A stretch of 64,000 bases of DNA from Gemmatimonadota bacterium (lineage in GTDB: Bacteria > Gemmatimonadota > Gemmatimonadetes > Longimicrobiales > Gaopeijiaceae): assembly GCA_029262115.1 (NCBI GenBank), contig JAJCZZ010000005.1, forward strand, positions 1-64,000. Reading direction: 5' to 3'. The position numbers and the translations under genes are program-made. Shown one piece after another: positions 54,027 through 61,574 of the stretch. The notes below the pieces were generated by a model. The model had not been told where the DNA came from. It worked only from the letters and a program-made list of their open reading frames with translations, and did no database searches. How positions within the stretch are numbered: the stretch's first letter is position 1; the number at the start of each line of letters is the position of its first letter.

Positions 54027-56483
54027 ATGAACAACCTGACTCCGGCCCTCCTGGTCGCGGGACTGCTCGTCGCGGTCCTGGCGCCCGAAGTTGCGCCACC
54101 GATAGAGGAGGCTCCGCCCGTCGGACCGACAGGCCTCGCGACGGCCGCGCACGAGACGATGGTGCCCGTGGGGCTCGAGGGTCCCGACGACGTGATCGAG
54201 CAGTACTGCGTCCGCTGCCATAGCGATCGGCGGATGACGGGGAACATGTCACTCGAGAGCTTCGATGCGGACGCGCCTGAAGAAGACGGTGAACTGGCCG
54301 AGCGGGTGATCCGGAAGCTCCGGGCGGGCATGATGCCCCCCGCGGGAGCCCGCCGTCCGCCGCCGGACACGCTCCGGATGCTGGCCGCGGCCCTGGAAAC
54401 CAAGCTGGACGACTACGGCGCTCGTCATCCCAACCCCGGCACGCGCTCGTTTCAGCGCCTGACCCGAATCGAGTACGCGCGTGCCATCTGGGATCTGCTG
54501 GGCCTCCAGGTCGATGTGGACGGGTGGCTCCCGCCGGAAACGATGAGTGGCGGCTTCGACAACATGGCCGACGCGCAGCGCCTGTCGCCCACCCTGTTGG
54601 ACGGCTATCTGACGGCGGCGTCGGAGATCACACGCCTGGCGCTCGGAGATCCGGACGCGACCGCCTCGGAGACGACCTACAAGGTGTCGCGCTACGCGGA
54701 GCAGAGGGAGCGCGTGGCTGGAGCGCCGTTCGGCACGCGCGGCGGCGTTTCGGTCGTCCACACGTTCCCGGCCGACGGTGAATACGTCTTCCGGATGTCG
54801 TTCCAAACGGAGTCCACCGGAAACTTCTTCGGGCAGACGTCTCCCTTCGACGAGAAGATCGAGATCAGCATCGACGGCGCCCGCATGGCGCTGCTCGACG
54901 TCGACCGCTGGATGCACATGCAGGATCCGGACGGTCCGACGCTGAAGAGCGACCCGATCTCCATTCCGGCGGGACCGCACCGGGTGTCCGTGACGTTCCT
55001 CAACCGCCAGGAGGGTCCCGTCGAGGACCTCCTGTCTCCGCACGAGTGGAGCCTGGCGGACAAGAAGATCGGCTATTCGTACGGGATCACGGCGCTGCCG
55101 CACCTGCAAGACGCGGCCATCAGCGGCCCGTGGAACGTCACGGGGATCTCCGATCACCCCGTTCGGGACCGTGTGCTCTCGTGCCGACCGCAAGGTGCGA
55201 GACAGGAGCGCACGTGCGCCGAATCGATCGCACGGGAGATGGGCTCAAAGGCGTTCCGGCGCCCGCTGAAGCAGAGCGACGTGGACGTCCTGATGAAGTT
55301 GTACGAGGACGGCACCTCGGAGGGTGGCTTCGAAGGCGGAGTCCGGCTCCTTCTTCAGGGGATCCTTTCCAGTCCGGACTTCGTGTTCCGTATCGAGGAG
55401 GCGGGTCCGGCCACGGCCGGTGGCGTCGAGACGTTGGGCGACCTGAACGTGGCATCCCGGCTGTCGTTCTTCCTGTGGGGATCGCCCCCGGACGACGAGT
55501 TGCTGTCCGTGGCCGCCGCGGGGCGTTTGACCGCCGACGGCGAGTTGGAGAGGCAGGTCGACCGGATGCTGGACGACCCCCGCTCCGACGCGATGGGCAC
55601 ACGATTCGCCTCGATGTGGCTGCGCCTCCAGGACCTCGACAAGGTCCACCCTGACGCGCTCGCCTTCCCGGACTTCTATCAGCAGCTCGCCGACGACATG
55701 CGGCGCGAGACCGAGCTGTTCTTCATCGACCTCGTTCGGGAGGACCGAAGCTTCTTCGAGGTCCTCACGGCGGACTACACGTTCCTCAACGAGCGCCTGG
55801 CCCGGCACTACGATGTCGACGGGGTCACCGGTCCCGCGTTCCGCCGGGTCGCCTACCCGACGGAGAACCGCCGAGGGATCCTGGGACACGGCAGCGTCCT
55901 GACGCTGACATCACACGCCAATCGCACATCTCCGGTACTCCGTGGGAAGTGGATCATGGACGTGATGCTCGGCACGCCACCGCCACCGCCCCCGCCGGAC
56001 GTTCCGGAACTGGACGCGGTCGGTGAGGCTGTGGACGGCCGGTTCCTGACGGTCCGCGAGCAGATGGAGCAGCACCGCAGCAATCCCACCTGCAATTCGT
56101 GCCATCGGATGATGGACCCGCTCGGCCTGGCGCTCGAGAACTTCGACGTCACGGGCGCCTGGCGGATCCGCGACAGCGGTCGGCCGGTGGACGTACAGGG
56201 TGAGATGTACGACGGCACCCAGCTCACGGGACCGAAGGACCTGAGGCTCGCCCTGCTCGACAAGGACGAGGCGCTCGCGCGCACCTTCACGGAGAACCTT
56301 CTCTCCTACGCGATCGGCCGGCGGATCGAATGGTTCGACATGCCGACCGTCCGATCAATCGTGGAAGGTGCCTCGGAAGACGGGTATGGCATGCGCCGCT
56401 TCATCATGGGCGTGGTCGAGAGCCCGGCCTTCCTGATGCGCGGCTCCGAGCATGCCACGACGTTCGAAGACGGCACCAACTGA
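54027..56483 (+). CDS. Secreted DUF1587/1592/1595/1588/1585 haem-c protein
   Basis: 818 residues, hydrophobic N-terminal signal. A c-type haem site, Cys61-Val-Arg-Cys64-His65 (YCVRCHSDRRM), starts the protein, followed by regions matching the planctomycete-type set. These are DUF1587 (FQRLTRIEYARAIWDLLGL, about 150-170), a carbohydrate-binding-like beta part (FRMSFQTESTGNFFGQ), DUF1595/1592 (AFRRPLKQSDVDVLMKLY, LSFFLWGSPPDDELL), DUF1588 (RGILGHGSVLTLTSHANRTSPV, then GKWIMDVMLGTPPPPPPPDVP) and DUF1585 at the end with CNSCHRMMDPLGLALENFD, a second CxxCH. So two haem sites are likely. It heads the cluster and lies 35 bases before the DUF1552 gene. Confidence 0.93.
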   Translation: MNNLTPALLVAGLLVAVLAPEVAPPIEEAPPVGPTGLATAAHETMVPVGLEGPDDVIEQYCVRCHSDRRMTGNMSLESFDADAPEEDGELAERVIRKLRAGMMPPAGARRPPPDTLRMLAAALETKLDDYGARHPNPGTRSFQRLTRIEYARAIWDLLGLQVDVDGWLPPETMSGGFDNMADAQRLSPTLLDGYLTAASEITRLALGDPDATASETTYKVSRYAEQRERVAGAPFGTRGGVSVVHTFPADGEYVFRMSFQTESTGNFFGQTSPFDEKIEISIDGARMALLDVDRWMHMQDPDGPTLKSDPISIPAGPHRVSVTFLNRQEGPVEDLLSPHEWSLADKKIGYSYGITALPHLQDAAISGPWNVTGISDHPVRDRVLSCRPQGARQERTCAESIAREMGSKAFRRPLKQSDVDVLMKLYEDGTSEGGFEGGVRLLLQGILSSPDFVFRIEEAGPATAGGVETLGDLNVASRLSFFLWGSPPDDELLSVAAAGRLTADGELERQVDRMLDDPRSDAMGTRFASMWLRLQDLDKVHPDALAFPDFYQQLADDMRRETELFFIDLVREDRSFFEVLTADYTFLNERLARHYDVDGVTGPAFRRVAYPTENRRGILGHGSVLTLTSHANRTSPVLRGKWIMDVMLGTPPPPPPPDVPELDAVGEAVDGRFLTVREQMEQHRSNPTCNSCHRMMDPLGLALENFDVTGAWRIRDSGRPVDVQGEMYDGTQLTGPKDLRLALLDKDEALARTFTENLLSYAIGRRIEWFDMPTVRSIVEGASEDGYGMRRFIMGVVESPAFLMRGSEHATTFEDGTN

Positions 56484-56517
56484 CCATTTTTCTTCGCCAG
56501 ACCCGGAGATCCGGACC

Positions 56518-57894
56518 ATGTACCTGACCGGCAAGCACCTCCCTCGCCGCACCTTCCTGAAGGGGATGGGCGCAACCGTTGCGCTGCCGTTCCTGGACTC
56601 CATGGTGCCGATCGGTCGACGCTTCGGCATGATCGAGGAACCCACCCGCCTGGTCGCCATCGAAATGGTGCACGGGGCGGCGGGCAGCAGTCCGTATGGC
56701 CTGGCCAACAACCTGTGGTCGCCGTCAGGCACGGGCCGGGACTTCGATCTGTCGAGCACGTCGCTGTCGCCCCTCGACGCGTACCGCGACTACCTGACGA
56801 TCATCAGCAACACGGATGTTCAGGAGGCGGAGGCGGAGGAGCCCATGGAGATCGGCGGCGACCACTTCCGCTCCAGCGCGACGTTCCTTACACAGTCGCA
56901 CCCACGCCAGACCGAGGGCTCGGACATCTGGGTCGGCACCTCCATGGATCAGCTCTACGCTCGGCGCTTCGGTCAGGACACGCCGATTCCCTCGATGCAG
57001 CTCTGCATCGAGAACGTCGATCAAGCCGGCGGCTGTGCATACGGGTACGCCTGTGTGTACACCGACACCATTTCGTGGGCGGCACCCGACACTCCGCTCC
57101 CCATGGTGCGGGATCCGCGGGCCGCGTTCGACCAGCTCTTCGGCGCGGGCGGCACCCCGGAGGCACGGGCCGCTCGGCGGCGGGCCAAAGCCAGCGTTCT
57201 CGACTTCATCACGGGTCGGGTCTCCACGCTGAAGACGCAGCTCGGCTCTGCGGATACGGCCCGCCTCGATCGCTATCTCGATAACATCCGCGAGGTCGAG
57301 CGTCGCATCCAGCGCATCGAAGCCCGCAATTCGAGTGGCGAAGAGCGTGAGTTGCCTGAGGCGCCCGCGGGCGTCCCCGACGACTTCGAGGAGCATGCCC
57401 GCCTCATGTTCGACCTCCAGGCATTGGCCTTCGCGTCGGACATCACCCGGGTGTTCTCGTTCAAGATGGGTCGGGACTCCTCCGCGCGGATCTTCCCGAA
57501 GAGCGGGGTCGACCGTCCCTTCCACCCGACCTCGCACCACGGCAACAACGAGGAGAACGTCCTCGACTTCGCCGCGATCAACCGGTACCACGTCGGACAG
57601 CTTCCGTACTTCCTCGACCGTCTGAAGGAGACCGTCGAAGGCGATAGCACGCTCCTGGACAAGACCCTGATCGTGTACGGTTCGCCGATGGGTGACCCCA
57701 ACGTGCACAACCACAAGCGCTGTCCGCTGATCGTGCTGGGCGGTGCCAACGGAAAGCTCGCGGGCAACACACACATCAAGGCCGAGGCGGAGACGCCCAT
57801 GGCCAACGCCATGCTCTCGATGTTGCACAAGCTGGGCGCGGACGACATCGACTCGTTCGGTGACAGCACCGCGCCCATGTCGCTGGAGGTGTAA
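56518..57894 (+). CDS. DUF1552 protein with Tat-like signal
   Basis: 458 residues from ATG 56518 (GGAG upstream). The N-terminus KHLPRRTFLKGMGATVALPFL has a twin-arginine-type motif, suggesting folded export. The DUF1552 body includes FDLSSTSLSPLDAYRDYLTII, SIDQLYAR-like STSMDQLYARRF, CAYGYACVYTDTISW, LDRYLDNIREVERRIQRIE and ITRVFSFKMGRDSSARIF, with the C-terminal HGNNEENVLDFAAINRYHVGQ. This resembles alkaline-phosphatase/sulfatase-like folds distantly, but no function is established. DUF1552 genes regularly follow DUF1592-type genes, and here they are 34 bases apart. Confidence 0.93.
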   Translation: MYLTGKHLPRRTFLKGMGATVALPFLDSMVPIGRRFGMIEEPTRLVAIEMVHGAAGSSPYGLANNLWSPSGTGRDFDLSSTSLSPLDAYRDYLTIISNTDVQEAEAEEPMEIGGDHFRSSATFLTQSHPRQTEGSDIWVGTSMDQLYARRFGQDTPIPSMQLCIENVDQAGGCAYGYACVYTDTISWAAPDTPLPMVRDPRAAFDQLFGAGGTPEARAARRRAKASVLDFITGRVSTLKTQLGSADTARLDRYLDNIREVERRIQRIEARNSSGEERELPEAPAGVPDDFEEHARLMFDLQALAFASDITRVFSFKMGRDSSARIFPKSGVDRPFHPTSHHGNNEENVLDFAAINRYHVGQLPYFLDRLKETVEGDSTLLDKTLIVYGSPMGDPNVHNHKRCPLIVLGGANGKLAGNTHIKAEAETPMANAMLSMLHKLGADDIDSFGDSTAPMSLEV

Positions 57895-57898
57895 GGCG

Positions 57899-59731
57899 AT
57901 GGAGGATCGGACGGTACCCGCACGAGGCCGCGGGAGGGGTGGTCGGGCTCTGCTGATCGGCGCCGTGGGCGTTGTCATGACCGGTGCGGTTCCGACCGGG
58001 TCGTACACCGACGGTGGCGACGCCGCGCTCACCGCGTTGGTCGTGCCCTCCCCGATCGTGGCGGACGCAGCCGAGCGAAACGACCTCGAAGCCGTCCGGG
58101 CCCGTCTCCGCGGGGGCGCCGATCCGAACGAGGCGCACGGCGACGGGATGACGGCGCTGCACTGGGCGGCTTTCCACAGCAACGCCGAGATGGCCGAACT
58201 GCTTCTCCGCGAGGGCGCCCGAGTCGACCCGACGACGCGAATCGGGGCGTATACACCGCTCCATCTGGCCGCTCGACATGGTGCACCGCGAGTCGTCGCG
58301 ATTCTCCTGGGCGCCGGAGCCGACGCCGACGCGGCCAGTGAGGACGTCGGCGGTGCCACCCCCCTCCACTTCGCGGCTGCCGCCGGAACGGAGGAGGCCA
58401 TCCGGGCCCTCGTACGCCAGGGTGCCCCGGTCGATGGGCGGGACGACGCATGGTCGCAGACTCCTCTCATGTTCGCGGCAAGCGCCGGCCGGACCGGCGC
58501 GGTGCGGACCCTTCTGGAGCTCGGAGCCGACCCTGCGGCGCACAGCCGCGTCGTGGATATGAACGAGCGGGCGGCAGCGGACCAACTGGACCGGCAGCGC
58601 CGGGACGAGATCATGAAGGCGCGCAAGGAAGGCCGTGAACCCGTTCTTCCTGAGCCGGAGACCGAGGCTGCCCGGGAGGCGGTGGAAGCACGCCAGAACT
58701 ACGACGATGCGAATCGGCCGATCGAAGAGCCAGAACCGCTCTCGTACGCGGACCTGGTACGTGCTCAGGGCGGCCTGACGGCGCTACTCCACGCGGTGCG
58801 TGAGGGCCACACCGAAACTGCGCATGCGGTCCTGGAAGCCGGAGCCGACATCAATCAGGTCAGCGCGGGAGATCACACCTCGCCCATCCTGATGGCCGCC
58901 ATCAACGGGCACTTCGACCTCTTGCTCGACCTTCTGGCGAGAGGCGCGGACCCGTTGCTCGCGAGCGACGCCGGCACCACGCCGCTCTATGCGGTGATCA
59001 ACACGCACTGGGCGCCGAAGTCGCGGTACCCGCAGCAGCACGCATACAAGCGTCAGGACGCGACGTATCTTGACGTCATGAAGTCGCTGCTCGACGCGGG
59101 CGCGGGTCCCAACGCTCGCCTCACGAAGCATCTCTGGTATATGGGCTTCAACTTCGACCTTCTCCAGGTCGACACGCAGGGTGCGACGCCCTTCTGGCGC
59201 GCCGCGTACGGACTGGACGTCGAGGCCATGCGGCTCCTGCTCGATCACGGTGCCGACTCGAACGTTCCCACGGCGAAGGTGCCGCCGCGCAGGAGGAGGG
59301 AACCCGCCGAAGAGGCGCCGGATCCCTCTGGCGTACCCCCCGTTCCGATCGGTGGACCCGCGGTCTACCCGATCCACGCAGCGTCTGGTGTCGGATACGG
59401 ACAGGGCTTTGCCGCGAACGCGCACCGGCATGTGCCCGACGGGTGGATGCCCGCCCTCCGCTTTCTGGTCGAAGAGCAGGGAGCCGACGTCAACTCTCGT
59501 GATCACGAGGGCTACACGCCGCTGCACCATGCCGCGGCCCGCGGCGACATCGAGATGATCGAGTACCTCGTGGAGCACGGCGCGGATCCGACCGTGGTGA
59601 GCCGCCACGGCCAGACGACGGCGGACATGGCGAACGGCCCGTATCAGCGGACGCAGCCGTACCCGAAGGCCGTGGCGCTGCTGGAACGCCTCGGGTCCCT
59701 CAACAGTGGGAAGTGCGTGAGCTGCGAGTAG
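57899..59731 (+). CDS. Exported ankyrin-repeat protein ending CVSCE
   Basis: 610 residues from ATG 57899 (GGAGG upstream), four bases after the DUF1552 stop. An N-terminal hydrophobic stretch (about 16-32, RALLIGAVGVVMTGAVP) suggests export. Ankyrin repeats are plain: DGMTALHWAAFHSNAEMAEL, GAYTPLHLAARHGAPRVVAIL, GATPLHFAAAAGTEEAIRAL, GLTALLHAVREGHTETAHAV and GYTPLHHAAARGDIEMIEYL, with charged linkers (about 220-275 and 455-490) between groups. It ends GSLNSGKCVSCE, a lone CxxC without His. The paired cysteines could bind metal, make a disulfide or receive electrons. Third gene of the secreted cluster. Confidence 0.9.
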   Translation: MEDRTVPARGRGRGGRALLIGAVGVVMTGAVPTGSYTDGGDAALTALVVPSPIVADAAERNDLEAVRARLRGGADPNEAHGDGMTALHWAAFHSNAEMAELLLREGARVDPTTRIGAYTPLHLAARHGAPRVVAILLGAGADADAASEDVGGATPLHFAAAAGTEEAIRALVRQGAPVDGRDDAWSQTPLMFAASAGRTGAVRTLLELGADPAAHSRVVDMNERAAADQLDRQRRDEIMKARKEGREPVLPEPETEAAREAVEARQNYDDANRPIEEPEPLSYADLVRAQGGLTALLHAVREGHTETAHAVLEAGADINQVSAGDHTSPILMAAINGHFDLLLDLLARGADPLLASDAGTTPLYAVINTHWAPKSRYPQQHAYKRQDATYLDVMKSLLDAGAGPNARLTKHLWYMGFNFDLLQVDTQGATPFWRAAYGLDVEAMRLLLDHGADSNVPTAKVPPRRRREPAEEAPDPSGVPPVPIGGPAVYPIHAASGVGYGQGFAANAHRHVPDGWMPALRFLVEEQGADVNSRDHEGYTPLHHAAARGDIEMIEYLVEHGADPTVVSRHGQTTADMANGPYQRTQPYPKAVALLERLGSLNSGKCVSCE

Positions 59732-59768
59732 AAGCTTCGTTCCACGACCCACCACGCGGTCCGGAAGG

Positions 59769-60626
59769 ATGAGTCCGATCAAGGCTTCTCGGTGGCAGAC
59801 CGACATCGACACTGTCCTCGGCCACCGCTTCGACAACGGTGGGGACTTCTGGGCGAGTACCGACGGTCGGATCTACGTCGGGAATCCCTTCAGCACGATC
59901 TCTTCCTTGGGGATTCTTCACGAACTCGGAGTGCCGGCCGACCATGAGGCCGTGGCCGGCGCGCTCGAGAGGGTCCTCGAAGCTTGTCGGAAAGACGGGC
60001 GGATCCGGGTGGCGCCCAAGGCACCCATGTATCCTTGCTACACTGCGGAGGCGGCGAGGATGCTGTGCCGCTTCGGACTCGAGAATTCCGAGCCAGTCAG
60101 AAGTACGATCACCTATTTTCTCGAGGGCGGGCACGAGGGCGGCGGGTGGCGTTGCAACTTCAGCCGGTTCGGCAAAGGTCCGGAGACCGAGTGTGCGAAC
60201 CCCGGAGCGACGCTCTACGCTCTGGACGTCGTTCGCCACGATCCGCGCCTCCGTCACGGCACGTCGGTGGTCGACTCCGCGGTCGAGTTCCTTCTCGGAC
60301 ACTGGGTCACTCGACAGCCTCTCGGCCCGTGCCACTGGGGCATCGGCACCACCTTCATGCAGGTCGAGTACCCGTTTTTCCGATACAACCTCTTCTACTA
60401 CGTCTACGTCCTCTCCTTCTTCCCGGTGGCGAGGCAGGACGATCGGTACCGAGAAGCGCTGAGGGCACTCCAAGCCAAGCTCGATCCGGAGAAGCGCATC
60501 GTGGTCGAGCGGCCCCATCGAGGCTTGCGGCGACTGAGTTTCTGCCAGAAGGGCTCTCCGTCGGACCTCGCGACGGTCCGCTACGAGGAGATCATGGAGA
60601 ACTCTCGGGGAGATACTCTCCAATAA
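59769..60626 (+). CDS. Alpha/alpha-toroid (prenyltransferase/squalene-cyclase-repeat-like) protein
   Basis: 285 residues. Segments such as DPHWASTDGRIYV-like WASTDGRIYVGNPF, CYTAEAARMLCRFGL, GWRCNFSRFGKGPETECANPGATLYALDVVRH and GHWVTRQPLGPCHWGIGTTFMQVEYP resemble repeats of the terpene cyclase/prenyltransferase alpha-alpha barrel, with Cys and Trp/His that could hold a metal. No signal peptide is visible, and the DxDD motif of squalene cyclases is absent. It may be a carbohydrate- or isoprenoid-acting enzyme, which is weak inference. The start is 37 bases after the ankyrin gene, so it may belong to the cluster. Its 3' end overlaps the next gene by 35 bases on the other strand. Confidence 0.7.
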   Translation: MSPIKASRWQTDIDTVLGHRFDNGGDFWASTDGRIYVGNPFSTISSLGILHELGVPADHEAVAGALERVLEACRKDGRIRVAPKAPMYPCYTAEAARMLCRFGLENSEPVRSTITYFLEGGHEGGGWRCNFSRFGKGPETECANPGATLYALDVVRHDPRLRHGTSVVDSAVEFLLGHWVTRQPLGPCHWGIGTTFMQVEYPFFRYNLFYYVYVLSFFPVARQDDRYREALRALQAKLDPEKRIVVERPHRGLRRLSFCQKGSPSDLATVRYEEIMENSRGDTLQ

Positions 60627-61329
60627 GCTTCCAGTCCATTCCGTGCCCGAAGCCGGCTCCGTGATCACTCGTGATGCGCGCACGGGAGAACGCCCCGATT
60701 CGATGTTCGCCGAACGATAGCGCAGCCAGGATGGAGCCGGGACGAAGGTGCTGACTCGCCCAGGACAGAGGCGAGTCCCCGTGCGCGTCTCGCGCTTCCC
60801 GGTCGGCACCCGCCTCGATCAAGTACTCCACAGTCTCCACGCTCGCGTATGCGGCGGCGCGGTGTAGAGGAGTCTCTCCCTTTGTCCGGACGTCCCGCAT
60901 GAACGCCCCGGTTTCCATTCCCGGGATCGTCCGCGCGTTCACATCGGCGCCGCGCTCCACCAAAAGGCGCACCACGTATAGATGGTGCGGGCGCCCGGCC
61001 TTGGCCAGCGCGTTGTGGAGAGGCGTCTCACCCGTTTGGGGGTCGCTTGCCCGCGGGTCGGCGCCGTGAAGCAGCAGAAAGTCGGACATACGCCAATGGC
61101 CGAAAAACGCCGCGTTGCCAAGCTCCTGGTCCAGATCGATACTGTCGAGGTCAGCTCCCGCCGACAGGACGGCCTTCATGGCCGTCACGTCGTCGTAGTA
61201 GACGAACCACCGTAGCGGGCGGATCGGGCCGGACAGGAGAAGGTCACGCCAGTCGGGCAGTCGCAGTAGGTTGTGCACCTCGTCAGTCCGTCCTCGACTG
61301 ATGCGATCGAGTATCTGCGAACTGTCCAT
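60592..61329 (-). CDS. Cytosolic ankyrin-repeat protein
   Basis: 245 residues from ATG 61329 (GAGG five bases upstream). Four to five ankyrin repeats: RPLRWFVYYDDVTAMKAVLSAGAD, LGNAAFFGHWRMSDFLLLHGADP, GETPLHNALAKAGRPHHLYVVRLL and KGETPLHRAAAYASVETVEYLI, closed by GDSPLSWASQHLRPGSILAAL and a C-terminal cap. No signal peptide, so it is probably cytoplasmic and a protein-binding module. It is transcribed convergently with the toroid gene, and their last 35 bases overlap. Confidence 0.85.
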   Translation of the reverse strand: MDSSQILDRISRGRTDEVHNLLRLPDWRDLLLSGPIRPLRWFVYYDDVTAMKAVLSAGADLDSIDLDQELGNAAFFGHWRMSDFLLLHGADPRASDPQTGETPLHNALAKAGRPHHLYVVRLLVERGADVNARTIPGMETGAFMRDVRTKGETPLHRAAAYASVETVEYLIEAGADREARDAHGDSPLSWASQHLRPGSILAALSFGEHRIGAFSRARITSDHGAGFGHGMDWKLIGEYLPESSP

Positions 61330-61361
61330 GGGAACCTCATGCGGCTGGAGGAGCGGAGTCG

Positions 61362-61574
61362 ATGTGGCGACCTCCAATTCCTATCGACCCAGGGGACCGG
61401 GTCACAAGTCCGGAGGGCAACCCACCTGTTCAGGGATGGGTCCCCGCCGTTGTCACGTCCCTGATCCACCTGGCCGCGGTAGCACTCATGTGGGCGGGCC
61501 CGGGCCTTCCGATCCTTCCGATGGTCGTCGAAGGCGACGGTGGCCCCGGTGGAGTCCCTGTGGCGCCTCCACTG
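61362..61574 (+). pseudogene. Possible N-terminal remnant of a TonB-like protein
   Basis: A good ribosome site (GGAG close to the ATG) starts a frame that reads RPPIPIDPGDRVTSPEGNP, then one membrane-like segment (WVPAVVTSLIHLAAVALMWAG), then LPILPMVVEGDGGPGGVPV. The layout (short soluble start, single anchor, Gly/Pro-rich linker) resembles TonB/energy-transducer N-termini. From about 61575 the frame continues only antisense to the kinase gene and loses coding character. Suggested: gene remnant truncated by the neighbour. Low certainty. Confidence 0.3.

Noticed and set aside
56725-58626. 633-codon minus-strand frame opposite DUF1552 and ankyrin genes
   Set aside because: Antisense to two well-supported genes; Ser/Arg/Ala-rich composition with no domain.
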